Below, one piece after another: positions 23,558-34,329 of a stretch of DNA of 64,000 bases (the first letter of the stretch is position 1; the number at the start of each line of letters is the position of its first letter). The notes beneath the pieces are model-generated. The model was given only the letters and a program-made list of their open reading frames with translations, ran no database searches and had not been told where the DNA came from. Position numbers and translations under genes: made by a program. The stretch comes from Desulfuromonadaceae bacterium (lineage in GTDB: Bacteria; Desulfobacterota; Desulfuromonadia; Geobacterales; Pseudopelobacteraceae): assembly GCA_028683855.1 (NCBI GenBank), contig JAQUHA010000005.1, positions 1 through 64,000 of the forward strand, given 5' to 3'.

Positions 23558-25966
23558 TTATCTAAGTGTTACCTTTAATTTATCTGTAAGGTTAGTAATA
23601 ATTTTTTTATGTAGTTCTGAAATTTCTTCTTCCGTCAGTGTTCGCTCAAAAGACCTGTATCTGATATGGACTGCTACACTTTTTTGCCCCTCCGGCACCC
23701 CTTTGCCGCGATAGACATCAAAGATCTGAATCTGCTCAATCTCCTTGGCTTTAACCGCTTTGATAGATTCAATAACTTTTGATACCTGAAGTTCTTCAGG
23801 TATCAGCATTGCTATGTCACGACTGCTATCAGGGAAACGTGACGGTGCTGTAATGGTCGTTTTTGATTTTGCCAGTTTAACAAGTTTTTCAAAATCAAGC
23901 TCGAAGCAGTAAACAGTTTTTTCGATTTCAAAGTTTTTCTGGACTATCGGATGTATCTCGCCTACTGAACCTATGCACTCCCTTCCTGCCATAATTCTAC
24001 AGGCTTTGCCTGGATGGTAGTAAGGTTCAAGAAGATCCGTGTCCCACGACACACCACCAATCTTGAAGGTGTCTAAAACTGTTTCAACTATCCCTTTTAC
24101 ATCAAAAAAATCAACCGCTTCATTTGGACGACTCCACCCCCCACCATCGCGGGATCCGGTTATTGCACCTGCTATCCAGAGAGGTTCGCGCGGCATATCC
24201 TCACCTTCAACAGGAAGGTAGATACGACGCATCTCAAAGAGTTTAAGGTCAAGAGAGCGAAAATTAAGATTACGAGCTACCGTTTCCAAAAGTCCGGGCA
24301 GAAGCGATGTTCGCATTACGGATTGCTCATCAATGAGTGGATTTGCAAGCTTTATTGTAGTACGTCGCTGATCATCTTCACTCAAAAGAAGCTTGCCAGC
24401 TGCTTCCGGTGCGGTAAAACTAAAATTTATTATTTCTGCCATACCGCTATTTACAAGGAGTTCACGCAGCTGTATTTCAATCTGCTGATGCTTTGTAGGT
24501 CTATCGGAAATAACCTTTGCAATCGGCATAGTAGCGGGAATTTTATCATATCCGTTCAAACGGGCTATCTCTTCAATAAGATCAATTTCTCGTTCAATAT
24601 CAATACGGTAGTGAGGCGGAGTTACCAGAAATGCACCATTAATGGATGGTAAAACCTTACATTCAAGGCGCGTAAGAATTTCAATGATATTGTCATTATC
24701 CAGTTCAATACCGATAAGTTCATTTGCTTTTTCCGGACGAAAACTTATTGCTACCCTGTCTGATTTACCGGGATATATATCAACACAACCTTTAGCTAAA
24801 ACACCACCCGCAAGTGCTACTATCAAAGATGCAGCCCTATCGATAGCTCTTATCACGCCATCAATATCCACCCCGCGTTCAAAGCGGTGGGACGATTCAG
24901 TATGCAAACCCAGGCGCTTCGCCGTTTTCCGAATGGCGGCAGGTTTAAAAAAGGCACTCTCAAGAAGTATAGATGTGGTTGTTTTCTCAATTTCAGAGTT
25001 TAATCCACCCATAATACCGGCAAGCGCGACTGGTCGTTCAGCGTCACAAATTACAAGATCTGTAGAAGTTAATGTACGTTGCTGATTATCCAGCGTGGTA
25101 AAGGATTCACCCTCTTTAGCGGTACGAACCAGAATCCGACTTCCCGAGAGATGCTCGCAGTCAAATGCATGAAGAGGCTGTCCCAACTCCATCATGACAA
25201 GATTTGTAATATCAACAACATTATTGATTGAGCGAATGCCGATGGCATTCAGCCTTTTAACCAACCACTCTGGTGATGGAGCTATCCTGCATCCGGAAAT
25301 ATAACGGGCTGCATAACGTGGACAGATGTCAGGACTCTCTATGGTTACACTTATAGAGGAGCTGACTTCATCTGCTCCCTCAATTATAGCTATATCGGGA
25401 GGGGTCAGTTTCAGGTTGAGTTTGGCTGCTATGTCCCTTGCAATTCCGATAGCACTCAGACAGTCGGAGCGATTAGGTGTGAGCCCGATTTCAAATATTG
25501 TGTCTTTAAGAGCTAACGCCTCAAATACAGGAGTACCAAGAGGCGCAATATCTTTTGCCAGCACAACTATTCCTGAGCTTTCATCAGCAAGACCCAGCTC
25601 TTTTTCAGAACAGAGCATTCCAGAGGACTCTTCACCACGGATCTTTGATTTTTTTATTTTAAAGTTACCCGGAAGCTCAGCCCCAACCTGAGCTAGAGCA
25701 ACTGTATCACCCTGCTTAAAGTTTTGTGCGCCGCAGACAACATTCAGTATTTCTTTTCCATTGTTCACTCTGCAGACAGATAATTTGTCTGCATTTGGAT
25801 GTTGCTGTTTCTCCTCAACTACTGCAACCACAACGTCATCCATATCTGCACCAAACTTTTCCATCCCTTCAACTTCAAGACCAAGCATAGTTAAAAGTTC
25901 GGCAAGCTCTTCCGGAGTTTCGCTGAAATTTACAAATTCTTTTAGCCAGTTATATGTAACTATCAT
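23558..25966 (-). CDS. pheT: Phenylalanine--tRNA ligase beta subunit
   Basis: 802 aa full-length PheT, including tRNA-binding and B3/B4/B5 domains and C-terminal FDX-ACB. Confidence 0.97.
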   Translation of the reverse strand: MIVTYNWLKEFVNFSETPEELAELLTMLGLEVEGMEKFGADMDDVVVAVVEEKQQHPNADKLSVCRVNNGKEILNVVCGAQNFKQGDTVALAQVGAELPGNFKIKKSKIRGEESSGMLCSEKELGLADESSGIVVLAKDIAPLGTPVFEALALKDTIFEIGLTPNRSDCLSAIGIARDIAAKLNLKLTPPDIAIIEGADEVSSSISVTIESPDICPRYAARYISGCRIAPSPEWLVKRLNAIGIRSINNVVDITNLVMMELGQPLHAFDCEHLSGSRILVRTAKEGESFTTLDNQQRTLTSTDLVICDAERPVALAGIMGGLNSEIEKTTTSILLESAFFKPAAIRKTAKRLGLHTESSHRFERGVDIDGVIRAIDRAASLIVALAGGVLAKGCVDIYPGKSDRVAISFRPEKANELIGIELDNDNIIEILTRLECKVLPSINGAFLVTPPHYRIDIEREIDLIEEIARLNGYDKIPATMPIAKVISDRPTKHQQIEIQLRELLVNSGMAEIINFSFTAPEAAGKLLLSEDDQRRTTIKLANPLIDEQSVMRTSLLPGLLETVARNLNFRSLDLKLFEMRRIYLPVEGEDMPREPLWIAGAITGSRDGGGWSRPNEAVDFFDVKGIVETVLDTFKIGGVSWDTDLLEPYYHPGKACRIMAGRECIGSVGEIHPIVQKNFEIEKTVYCFELDFEKLVKLAKSKTTITAPSRFPDSSRDIAMLIPEELQVSKVIESIKAVKAKEIEQIQIFDVYRGKGVPEGQKSVAVHIRYRSFERTLTEEEISELHKKIITNLTDKLKVTLR

Positions 25967-25990
25967 ATTATTTCACCGTATAGTGTGGAT

Positions 25991-27007
25991 TTAAAACTGT
26001 CGAAGAAAACGGATATCATTTTCAAAAAGAAGGCGCATATCCGAGATTCCGTACTTTAACATCGCTATGCGCTCTATTCCCATACCAAAAGCAAAACCTG
26101 AAATATTTTCAGCATCATACTGAACGTGCCGGTAAACTTCAGGGTCTACCATTCCCGCACCCAGTATTTCAAGCCATCCGCTGTTTTTGCAGACACGACA
26201 CCCTTTGCCTCCACAGATAACACAGGCAATGTCAACTTCTGCAGAGGGTTCTGTAAATGGAAAATAACTCGGGCGAAGCCGTACACCTGTTTTCTGCCCG
26301 AAAAGCTGGTTGGTGAATACTGTCAGAATTCCCTTTAGATCACCAAAAGTGACCTTTGTATCAACCATCAATCCTTCAATCTGATGAAACATCGGAGAGT
26401 GAGTGGCATCTGAATCGCATCGATATACAGTACCCGGCGCGATGATACGTATCGGAGGCTTCTGTTTGAGCATTGTGCGGATTTGAACAGGTGAAGTGTG
26501 AGTTCTCAGCAGAAGACTTTTTTCAACAAAAAATGTGTCCTGCATATCCCGTGCTGGATGTTCCGGTGGAAAATTTAAAGCTTCAAAGTTATACCAATCA
26601 TGCTCAATTTCCGGCCCCTCAGCAACGGCAAAACCGAGTCCGGCAAAAATGGAACAGATTTCTTCAATAACAAGAGAAACCGGGTGTTTTGTACCCTTCA
26701 ACGGATGACGACCTGGAAGTGATGTATCTATCTGTTCAGATTGAAGGCGGCGTGCAATAAGTTTCTGATTAGCGCTCTCTGTTGCAGCAGCAAGTGCCGT
26801 CTCTATCTCATCGCGTACGGAATTGACAAGCTGTCCTACTATGGGTCTTTCGGCAGGCTCCAGCAAACCGAGCCCTTTCATTAAAGCCGTCAATTCACCT
26901 TTTCGACCAAGTAGATTTATACGTATTTCCTGAAGCTCTTCGAGAGAAGAAGATTCTTTAATTGCCTGCAGAGTTATATTTTTTAATTTCTCTAGTTGTT
27001 CCCGCAT
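25991..27007 (-). CDS. pheS: Phenylalanine--tRNA ligase alpha subunit
   Basis: 338 aa; [26 protein letters not shown] motifs. Confidence 0.97.
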   Translation of the reverse strand: MREQLEKLKNITLQAIKESSSLEELQEIRINLLGRKGELTALMKGLGLLEPAERPIVGQLVNSVRDEIETALAAATESANQKLIARRLQSEQIDTSLPGRHPLKGTKHPVSLVIEEICSIFAGLGFAVAEGPEIEHDWYNFEALNFPPEHPARDMQDTFFVEKSLLLRTHTSPVQIRTMLKQKPPIRIIAPGTVYRCDSDATHSPMFHQIEGLMVDTKVTFGDLKGILTVFTNQLFGQKTGVRLRPSYFPFTEPSAEVDIACVICGGKGCRVCKNSGWLEILGAGMVDPEVYRHVQYDAENISGFAFGMGIERIAMLKYGISDMRLLFENDIRFLRQF

Positions 27008-27058
27008 AGTTTATTACCTTCGAGAGAAAATTTGTAATATCGTACTGTAATCCCTACA

Positions 27059-27095
27059 AAAAAGGGAATGGAAGCTTCTTCCATTCCCTTTTTTG
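27059..27095 (-). terminator. Intrinsic terminator between rplT and pheS
   Basis: AAAAAAGGGAATGGAAGAAGCTTCCATTCCCTTTTTTG (reverse complement): long perfect stem with T tract. Confidence 0.75.
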
Positions 27096-27113
27096 TAGAT
27101 ATCCTGCCGAATA

Positions 27114-27467
27114 CTAAATGGCAGCCTTTGCAATAGTTGCAATCTGAGCAAAACCGTTCGGATCTGTAACTGCAATGTCAGCAAGAACTTTTCGGTCAAT
27201 TTGAACATCAGCTTTTTTAAGACCAAAGATGAACTTGCTGTAGGAAAGACCGTTAATGCGTGATGCTGCATTTATACGAACAATCCAAAGACTTCGAAAA
27301 TCACGCTTCTTGACGCGACGATCGCGGAAGGCATAATTCAAAGCACGGTCTACCGCCTCCGTGGCACTGCGAAAAAGCTTGCTACGTGCGCCACGATAAC
27401 CTTTAGCCAGTTTCAATACCTTGTTGCGTCTGCGTCTCGCTTTAAAACCTCTTTTTACTCTTGCCAT
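27114..27467 (-). CDS. rplT: 50S ribosomal protein L20
   Basis: [43 protein letters not shown]. Confidence 0.97.
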   Translation of the reverse strand: MARVKRGFKARRRRNKVLKLAKGYRGARSKLFRSATEAVDRALNYAFRDRRVKKRDFRSLWIVRINAASRINGLSYSKFIFGLKKADVQIDRKVLADIAVTDPNGFAQIATIAKAAI

Positions 27468-27571
27468 ACGTAACTACTCCTTTACTGCTGAATTAGCCAG
27501 ATCCATAAGGGGAGACAATTTCCTCATGGTTCTTGGCATTATGAGATCTCCGGTTGTTCAGGAGAATTTTC

Positions 27572-27769
27572 TTATTTGTATGGGATCAATCTTGCGATAT
27601 TTTTCTGATCTACCGCTGCTACTATGGAACCACCGCGCAGATTACGCTTACGCTTACGACTCATAGGGGTAAGAATATGGCTGGTAAAAGCAGACCCGCA
27701 CTTAATGCGACCTGAAGCGGTCTTTTTGAAGCGCTTTGCAGCACCACGATTTGTTTTAATTTTTGGCAT
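27572..27769 (-). CDS. rpmI: 50S ribosomal protein L35
   Basis: [45 protein letters not shown]. Confidence 0.96.
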   Translation of the reverse strand: MPKIKTNRGAAKRFKKTASGRIKCGSAFTSHILTPMSRKRKRNLRGGSIVAAVDQKNIARLIPYK

Positions 27770-27832
27770 GTTAGACTCCTTCTTTTAATATTTATATGAC
27801 TTTATAAAAACAATATAGAGTGCGGTCAGTAA

Positions 27833-28351
27833 CTATTTTTTAGGTTTTGGGGCAACAATCATGTACATATTACGCCCCTCAACACGAGGTTGATTTTCAA
27901 TTACACAGACATCCTGCAACTCTTTGGCAACTTTTTCAATAACAGCACGACCAACATCCATGTGAGTTATTTCTCTGCCACGGAACACAAGAGTAATTTT
28001 TGCTTTATTCCCCTCTTCAAGAAAACGTTTCACGTTGTTTATCTTGAATTCAAGGTCATGACTATCCGTTTTGGGGCGTAACTTAACTTCCTTCAGTAGA
28101 ACATGAACCTGCTTCTTTTTTGCTTCCTGCAGTTTTTTGCTCTGCTGATACTTAAATTTACCATAGTCCATTATCCTGCAGACAGGAGGTACTGCTGTGG
28201 GGGAAACCTCGACAAGATCCAACTGTTGCTGTTCCGCGAGCGTAAGAGCTTCGGAAAGCGAAAGCACACCAAGTGCCTCACCTGTTGCACCTATTACACG
28301 AACTTCAGAAACCCTTATTGCCTGATTGATATTAACTGTCGGTTTTGCTAT
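27833..28351 (-). CDS. infC: Translation initiation factor IF-3 (probable ATA start at 28351)
   Basis: AKPTVNINQAIRVSEVRVIGATGEALGVLSLSEAL...; ORF track start is TTG at 28372 without a Shine-Dalgarno; AGGGGGTG lies 5 nt upstream of in-frame ATA. Confidence 0.93.
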   Translation of the reverse strand: MAKPTVNINQAIRVSEVRVIGATGEALGVLSLSEALTLAEQQQLDLVEVSPTAVPPVCRIMDYGKFKYQQSKKLQEAKKKQVHVLLKEVKLRPKTDSHDLEFKINNVKRFLEEGNKAKITLVFRGREITHMDVGRAVIEKVAKELQDVCVIENQPRVEGRNMYMIVAPKPKK

Positions 28352-28401
28352 GGCGACACCCCCTGAGAGCAATCTAAAGCGACTGCTATCTGATTAAATA
28401 C

Positions 28402-30312
28402 TTAATTATATTTTTTACATTCCTGAGCAACAAAATCGATAAAATCATCCGGTCTCATTGGAGATAGGTTTTTACCATCACGATAACGAGGTGCAACAGT
28501 ACCCTGTTCAACCTCTTTATCACCAATTACAAGCATATAAGGAATCTTCTGCAGCTGTGCTTCACGTATTTTGAAACTCAATTTTTCATTACGAAGGTCG
28601 TGTTCAACACGCATACCTGCATTACGCAGCTGCCGGTAAACTTCCTTTGCGTACGGAATATGGCTGTCTGTAACAGTAACTACAACCGCCTGAACAGGTG
28701 ATATCCAGAGAGGGAAACTTCCGGCAAAATGTTCTATCAGTACGCCGATGAAACGCTCAATCGACCCCAGAATAACCCTGTGCACCATAACAGGACGTTT
28801 CCGTTCCCCGTCTGACGCAACATAAGTCAGATCAAAACGCTCAGGGAGGGTGAAATCGCACTGGATAGTAGCACACTGCCATCTCCTGTCAAGACAATCA
28901 CGAAGCTTAATATCTATTTTCGGACCGTAAAACGCTCCATCACCTTCGTTTATCTCAAATGGACGGCCTGAGTCTTTCAAAGCAGAAAGTAGAGCTCCTG
29001 TAGCTTGTTCCCAGTCAGAATCAGATCCGATTGATTTTTCAGGACGTGTTGACAATTCCATTTCATAATCGAAACCAAAAATGTTCATAACGTCACTTAC
29101 AAAAGATAAAACGCCTTTTATTTCAGCGTCCAACTGTTCTGGGGCGCAAAGAATGTGTGCGTCGTCCTGCGTAAAACAGCGCACCCTCATAAGACCGTGA
29201 AGCACTCCGGCTCTCTCATGACGATGTACTGTTCCAAGCTCAAAATAGCGAAGCGGAAGATCACGATAACTTCTAAGTTGAGATTTATATATCATCATGT
29301 GGGAGAGGCAGTTCATTGGTTTGATACCGAACCCCTGCTCATCAACCTCGGTGAAATACATATTCTCCCGGTAGTTTTCGTAATGGCCTGAACGCTGCCA
29401 CAATTCGCTTTTGAGAATCTGCGGACCAACAACTATGTCGTATTCACGCTTAAGATGTTCCCTGCGTTCAAAATCTTCCAAGACTGTTCGCAACATGGCT
29501 CCCTTCGGATGCCATATAGGAAAACCTGCTCCTACTTCGTCTGAAAACGAAAAAAGATCAAGCTCTTTACCGATTTTACGATGATCTCTGCGCTTAGCCT
29601 CTTCCAATCTATGCAGATACGCTTCCAGCTCTTTTTTATCAACGAATGCGGTGCCGTAAATACGTTGGAGCATACGATTTTTCTCATCTCCGCGCCAATA
29701 GGCACCGGCAATCGAGAGCAACTTGAAAGCTTTAATTCTTGCTGTGGAAGGGAGATGCGGCCCGCGACATAAATCGGCAAAATCACCTTGAGTGTAGACT
29801 GATACAGACTCAACCGCTAAATCGTTTATTAATTCTGTTTTATACGATTCGCCCATCGCTTCAAACATTTTAATCGCATCAGCGCTGGAATATTCATGTC
29901 GTTCAATCTTCTGGTCTGCAGAAGCCAACATAAGCATTCTGGCTTCGATGCGCTCAAGGTCTTCAGGAGTAAATGGTTTTTCTATGTCAAAATCGTAATA
30001 AAAACCGGTTTCTATAGCCGGACCAATTGTAACCTTTGCATCCGGAAAAAGCTCTTTAACAGCCTGTGCCATCAAATGTGATGTTGAATGACGAATAATT
30101 TCAAGAGCTTCAGGGCTTTTATCGGTAATAATCTCAACCCTGTCCCCATCTGCAAGAAGTGCAGAGGTATCAGACATCTCGCCGTTTATCCTGCCTGCTA
30201 TAGCTGCCTTAGCCAGACCTGCGCCTATTGAAGCTGCCAGGTCGAAGACTGAAGAGCCGGACGGCAACTCACGAATCGAATTATCAGGAAGTTTAATTGA
30301 AATTGTAGACAT
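28402..30312 (-). CDS. thrS: Threonine--tRNA ligase
   Basis: Full-length ThrS with TGS domain; [39 protein letters not shown] motifs. Confidence 0.97.
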   Translation of the reverse strand: MSTISIKLPDNSIRELPSGSSVFDLAASIGAGLAKAAIAGRINGEMSDTSALLADGDRVEIITDKSPEALEIIRHSTSHLMAQAVKELFPDAKVTIGPAIETGFYYDFDIEKPFTPEDLERIEARMLMLASADQKIERHEYSSADAIKMFEAMGESYKTELINDLAVESVSVYTQGDFADLCRGPHLPSTARIKAFKLLSIAGAYWRGDEKNRMLQRIYGTAFVDKKELEAYLHRLEEAKRRDHRKIGKELDLFSFSDEVGAGFPIWHPKGAMLRTVLEDFERREHLKREYDIVVGPQILKSELWQRSGHYENYRENMYFTEVDEQGFGIKPMNCLSHMMIYKSQLRSYRDLPLRYFELGTVHRHERAGVLHGLMRVRCFTQDDAHILCAPEQLDAEIKGVLSFVSDVMNIFGFDYEMELSTRPEKSIGSDSDWEQATGALLSALKDSGRPFEINEGDGAFYGPKIDIKLRDCLDRRWQCATIQCDFTLPERFDLTYVASDGERKRPVMVHRVILGSIERFIGVLIEHFAGSFPLWISPVQAVVVTVTDSHIPYAKEVYRQLRNAGMRVEHDLRNEKLSFKIREAQLQKIPYMLVIGDKEVEQGTVAPRYRDGKNLSPMRPDDFIDFVAQECKKYN

Positions 30313-30342
30313 AAGCTTTCCCTTTATGAAGTCAAACAGAAA

Positions 30343-30364
30343 AGGCATCGATACATCGATGCCT
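30343..30364 (-). terminator. Terminator between tRNA-Val and thrS
   Basis: AGGCATCGAT-GT-ATCGATGCCT then TTTTCTG on the - strand. Confidence 0.65.
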
Positions 30365-30396
30365 GCATCCTGCTCGCTTCCGCACTGCTTATTTAA

Positions 30397-30471
30397 TGGT
30401 AGGCGCGGGCGGTGTCGAACCGCCGACCTCTACCGTGTCAGGGTAGCGCTCTCCCGCTGAGCTACGCGCCT
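30397..30471 (-). tRNA. tRNA-Val(GAC)
   Basis: Reverse complement AGGCGCGTAGCTCAGCGGGAGAGCGCTACCCTGACACGGTAGAGGTCGGCGGTTCGACACCGCCCGCGCCTACCA; anticodon loop CTGACAC. Confidence 0.95.
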
Positions 30472-30559
30472 ATATCAAAAAGCTGGAGAGTAATAACAAG
30501 TTACGACAGTTATGTCAAGCTGATTTTCTCAGGCTATGACATAAGCTGCAACATAAAAA

Positions 30560-32023
30560 CTACTGCCTTAACAGCCTTGCAACATTTTCTACATGAACAG
30601 TTTGAGGAAACATATCCACAGGTTGAATCTCAGAACAGTTGTATCCAAGCTGCTTAAGAATGTCCAGATCCCGTGCAAGACTCTGCGGCGAGCACGACAC
30701 ATAAAGGATGGTTTTCGGTTCTAAAGCGGCAAGCCGCTCCAGAACGGTTTGATCACAACCTTTACGCGGCGGATTTAAGACTGCGACGTCAACCTGCAAC
30801 TTATCTCTGGTCATTACATCAAGCATATCAGCGACATCACCAGCTTCAAACTGACAATTTTTAATACCGTTTATACGGGCATTCATCGCTGCATCAGCCA
30901 CAGCCTCTTCAACCACTTCAACACCGAATACATCCCCGGCTAATCCGGCCAGAAACAGAGATATTCCGCCAATACCACAATAGAGATCAAGAACAGTTTC
31001 AACTCCTGTAAGCCCGGCCCATTCACGAACCTTACTATAAATCAGATTGGCTCCGCTGTTATTGATCTGAAAAAACGATCGAGGTGAAATTCTGAAAGAT
31101 ACGTCACCGATACGTTCTGTCAGGTAAAGTTTCTTTGTCAGAAAGAAATCTTTCTGCCCCATAATCACATTACCTTCGCTGGGGTTGACGTTCTGAACTA
31201 CTATTTCAACTTCAGGGACGAGATCCTGTACATAACGTCCAAGATGATGGATTTCATTGAAGGATCTTTTAGAGGTAACAAAAACAACCATAGCTTTTTT
31301 CTCATAGGTTGAAACTCGTACTACCAGATAACGGAGCAGCCCCATTCTGCTCTGCGGATTGTAGACCTGTACTTTCCCCTTTTTAATACCCTTCCTGACA
31401 GCATTCACAACCTTGTCAATAAGCGGATGATGGATCGGACACTGCTCGAGATCATATACGTCATGACTTGAACGACGATAAATACCTATAAACGGTTCAG
31501 AGAATTTACCGGCAACCACTAATTTTGCAGTGGTGCGGTAATGAATAAGGTTATCCGGAGAGAGCAACGGATTCACTGTAACTCCGGATAAAGCAGGATA
31601 CTTGGCAATTTCTGAAAGTATCATTCCACGCTTCCAGTTTTTCTGCTCCGAATATTTCATGGAGATTAACGGACACCCAAAACATTCGGCACTTTCACGA
31701 CAGGGTGAATTACTGCTGCGAAGCACTGATGACTTAAGTAGCTTTTTCAGATGACAATAAACCGTGCCTCCGGCAATATGATCTATTCCGGCTGTAATCA
31801 GATCGCCAGGGAGAGCACCACCCACTTTGAATGTCATCCCCTCTTCACTGCGTGATGTTCCGTAGCCATCCTCATCAAGAGATGTTATTCGCAGTTCAGG
31901 TGTATTTTTACGGGTTAAAGGAACAAACCCTTTATCAGCAACATGGACTTTTGAAACAGCACCCGGTTTTGTTTTCCGACTTTCATATTTACTTTTATTC
32001 TTCAAATTCTGATTTCCCCTCAA
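30560..32023 (-). CDS. rlmD: 23S rRNA (uracil-5-)-methyltransferase RlmD/RumA-like
   Basis: TRAM-like N-terminus, Fe-S cysteines CRESAECFGCPL, SAM motif VLDLYCGIGGISLFLA, catalytic VLNPPRKGCD and YVSCSPQSLARD. Confidence 0.88.
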   Translation of the reverse strand: MRGNQNLKNKSKYESRKTKPGAVSKVHVADKGFVPLTRKNTPELRITSLDEDGYGTSRSEEGMTFKVGGALPGDLITAGIDHIAGGTVYCHLKKLLKSSVLRSSNSPCRESAECFGCPLISMKYSEQKNWKRGMILSEIAKYPALSGVTVNPLLSPDNLIHYRTTAKLVVAGKFSEPFIGIYRRSSHDVYDLEQCPIHHPLIDKVVNAVRKGIKKGKVQVYNPQSRMGLLRYLVVRVSTYEKKAMVVFVTSKRSFNEIHHLGRYVQDLVPEVEIVVQNVNPSEGNVIMGQKDFFLTKKLYLTERIGDVSFRISPRSFFQINNSGANLIYSKVREWAGLTGVETVLDLYCGIGGISLFLAGLAGDVFGVEVVEEAVADAAMNARINGIKNCQFEAGDVADMLDVMTRDKLQVDVAVLNPPRKGCDQTVLERLAALEPKTILYVSCSPQSLARDLDILKQLGYNCSEIQPVDMFPQTVHVENVARLLRQ

Positions 32024-32600
32024 GATATTCCCGGAATTTTTTGAAAGCCATGGCTCTGTGACTTACAGTATTTTTTTCCGACAATGTCAATTCAGCCATA
32101 CTTCGTCCAAACTCTTCTACCAGAAAGAGCGGATCATATCCAAAACCACCCTCGCCTCTCGCTTCGAAAAGTATATTCCCTGACAATGTGCCTTTAAATA
32201 TCTTTTCAACACCATCAGGTGTCACAAAAGCAAGAACAGAGACAAAAGAAGCGGTACGTTTATCGGGAGAAACATTAAGCATCTCTTCTAGCAAAAGTGA
32301 ATTATTAGAAACATCATCTGCAAATTCCCCGGCGTATCGAGCTGAAAAAACGCCCGGTCGACCATTAAGCGCATCAACAACCAATCCTGAGTCATCAGCC
32401 AATGACGGAAAACCGGTAAACTTTAATGCAGTACGTGCTTTTTTAAGAGCATTCTCCTCAAATGTAAGCCCATCCTCAAGAGTTTCCGGAAAATCTTCAA
32501 AATCCACAGCACCGCTTACTTTATCCACTAATCCAGTTAATAATGCGTTTATTTCAATCACTTTTCCTTTATTGCGAGTCGCTACTACAAGCCGCTTCAT
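31995..32600 (-). CDS. rdgB: XTP/dITP diphosphatase (HAM1/RdgB)
   Basis: [57 protein letters not shown]. Confidence 0.93.
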   Translation of the reverse strand: MKRLVVATRNKGKVIEINALLTGLVDKVSGAVDFEDFPETLEDGLTFEENALKKARTALKFTGFPSLADDSGLVVDALNGRPGVFSARYAGEFADDVSNNSLLLEEMLNVSPDKRTASFVSVLAFVTPDGVEKIFKGTLSGNILFEARGEGGFGYDPLFLVEEFGRSMAELTLSEKNTVSHRAMAFKKFREYLEGKSEFEE

Positions 32601-33313
32601 CTTAAGAGAGCCTCCTGCTGACACTCAATAAGTTCCTTCACGCCGGCAAGTGCAAGATCACGCATTTTATCCATTTCCTCACCTGTAAACGGTTCCGCTT
32701 CGGCAGTACCCTGTACTTCAACAAAACGCCCGCTGGAAGTTATAACAAAATTCATATCAACTTCCGCGGCAGAGTCTTCCAGATAATTCAGATCAAGAAG
32801 TACATTGCCATCCAAAATGCCAACGCTTACTGCTGCAACTCCCTCTTTTATTATATTACAAGTTTCTATACCCTTTGACTCCAGTGTTTTCACAGCATCA
32901 ACCAAAGCAATATACGCTCCTGTTATAGATGCCGTGCGAGTTCCACCATCAGCCTGTATGACATCACAATCGATATATATCGAACGCTCACCAAGTTTTG
33001 TCATATCTGTCACTGCACGTAACGAACGTCCAATCAATCGCTGAATTTCAAGTGTACGCCCTGTCTGTTTTCCTTTTGCAGCTTCGCGTGATGAGCGTGT
33101 GTGTGTGGCTCGGGGCAACATTGCATATTCAGCCGTCACCCAACCTATACCTTTGCCACGTAGAAAAGGTGGCACTGACTCTTCCAACGATGCAGTACAC
33201 AGCACTTTAGTGTCACCAAATTCTATCAATACGGAGCCTTCGGCATATTTAGTGAAATTACGTGTGATTTTTATCGGGCGCAAAGCATCGGCATTTCGTG
33301 CGTCATTCCTCAT
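32597..33313 (-). CDS. rph: Ribonuclease PH
   Basis: [71 protein letters not shown]. Confidence 0.96.
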   Translation of the reverse strand: MRNDARNADALRPIKITRNFTKYAEGSVLIEFGDTKVLCTASLEESVPPFLRGKGIGWVTAEYAMLPRATHTRSSREAAKGKQTGRTLEIQRLIGRSLRAVTDMTKLGERSIYIDCDVIQADGGTRTASITGAYIALVDAVKTLESKGIETCNIIKEGVAAVSVGILDGNVLLDLNYLEDSAAEVDMNFVITSSGRFVEVQGTAEAEPFTGEEMDKMRDLALAGVKELIECQQEALLR

Positions 33314-33389
33314 ACTCTTACAACTCCTGACTTTTATTTTATCAAAACATGGAGCTGTTAATTAACCCGTCAGCAGTGGAGAGTCAAAC

Positions 33390-33424
33390 AAAAAGGGAAC
33401 CTGAAAGCAGATTCCCTTTTTGTT
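33390..33424 (-). terminator. Intrinsic terminator hairpin
   Basis: AAAAAGGGAA ... TTCCCTTTTT stem with T tracts on both strands; follows the small ORF 33447..33602. Confidence 0.65.
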
Positions 33425-33446
33425 ATCAATAAAGCGGTAGAGTTAT

Positions 33447-33602
33447 CTAACCAAGATGAATTTTATTATTCCTCGCTCTATTAGCCAGTATCGTTGAGTC
33501 TAGTAACTCTCCGCAGCAGGTACATTTCCAAGCATCGAATGAGCGAACAAAATCATAGAATTTTTCAGCGAACATACGACCTTTACAACGCGGACAATGC
33601 AT
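33447..33602 (-). CDS. Small (51 aa) zinc-ribbon-like protein
   Basis: Not in the ORF track; MHCPRCKGRMFAEKFYDFVRSFDAWKCTCCGELLDSTILANRARNNKIHLG*; CPRC...CTCC pairs; upstream GGGAGGGG Shine-Dalgarno; terminator downstream. Confidence 0.75.
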   Translation of the reverse strand: MHCPRCKGRMFAEKFYDFVRSFDAWKCTCCGELLDSTILANRARNNKIHLG

Positions 33603-33726
33603 AATACCCCTCCCGACTACCAAAATAAATAGTAAACGGTCGGGTGATTACATCTAATGTGCCAACAGCTTGCATCAATCTGCACAGAAGGAGAGACAAC
33701 TTAAAAAAACAAGTGTATACAGCTAG

Positions 33727-34329
33727 TTAAAAGAAAACTTTAATTCCATTATACTTGTCATTTCCAATTCCATTTATCAAACTAAGATCTTCTACACGCA
33801 TAAAACCGCCATTATTTTGACGATATTCAACTATTCGCTTGGCTAGTGATGCTCCGATACCTGGTAACCTGTCAAAATCATCTTCTTTCATTCTTGTTAT
33901 ATCAAGGGGAATTCCCAAAAGCATCTGCTCATTTACTGTCATAAAATCTAATGACATTCTACAGTTCCCATCAGGCAGCAGTAACACTCTAATTGATGAA
34001 CCGTTTTGAACTTTTCTATTTGCAGTAATATTTAGAGGCTCTTCAAAGGAGTTGCACAAATCCGCCAACAAAGTGACGCTTTCCGCCAATAAATTGGCTG
34101 AGAAACGGTAAATCCCCGGATGCCTTAGATCACCACACATTTTAACCGTAACAAAATCGTCAGACAAAACATGAGAAGCCGTAGAAACAGGATAATCCTG
34201 ACTCATACGGCTTCTCACAACAAGAGTTACAAGCAGTAAAAGCGAACAGACGACAATAACGAGTCGCTTCACCAGGGCTTTGTTCAGCTTACTCCTCCAT
34301 CTTGTTAAGCTTGTAGTCAATACTATCAA
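33727..34329 (-). CDS. ComEA-like helix-hairpin-helix protein, membrane anchored
   Basis: N-terminal TM ([16 protein letters not shown]); C-terminal [46 protein letters not shown]. Confidence 0.8.
   Translation of the reverse strand: MIVLTTSLTRWRSKLNKALVKRLVIVVCSLLLLVTLVVRSRMSQDYPVSTASHVLSDDFVTVKMCGDLRHPGIYRFSANLLAESVTLLADLCNSFEEPLNITANRKVQNGSSIRVLLLPDGNCRMSLDFMTVNEQMLLGIPLDITRMKEDDFDRLPGIGASLAKRIVEYRQNNGGFMRVEDLSLINGIGNDKYNGIKVFF

Noticed and set aside
27059-27095. Attenuator with Phe leader peptide upstream of pheST
   Set aside because: The terminator is clear but I found no Phe-rich leader peptide in the short spacer, so I call it a plain terminator.
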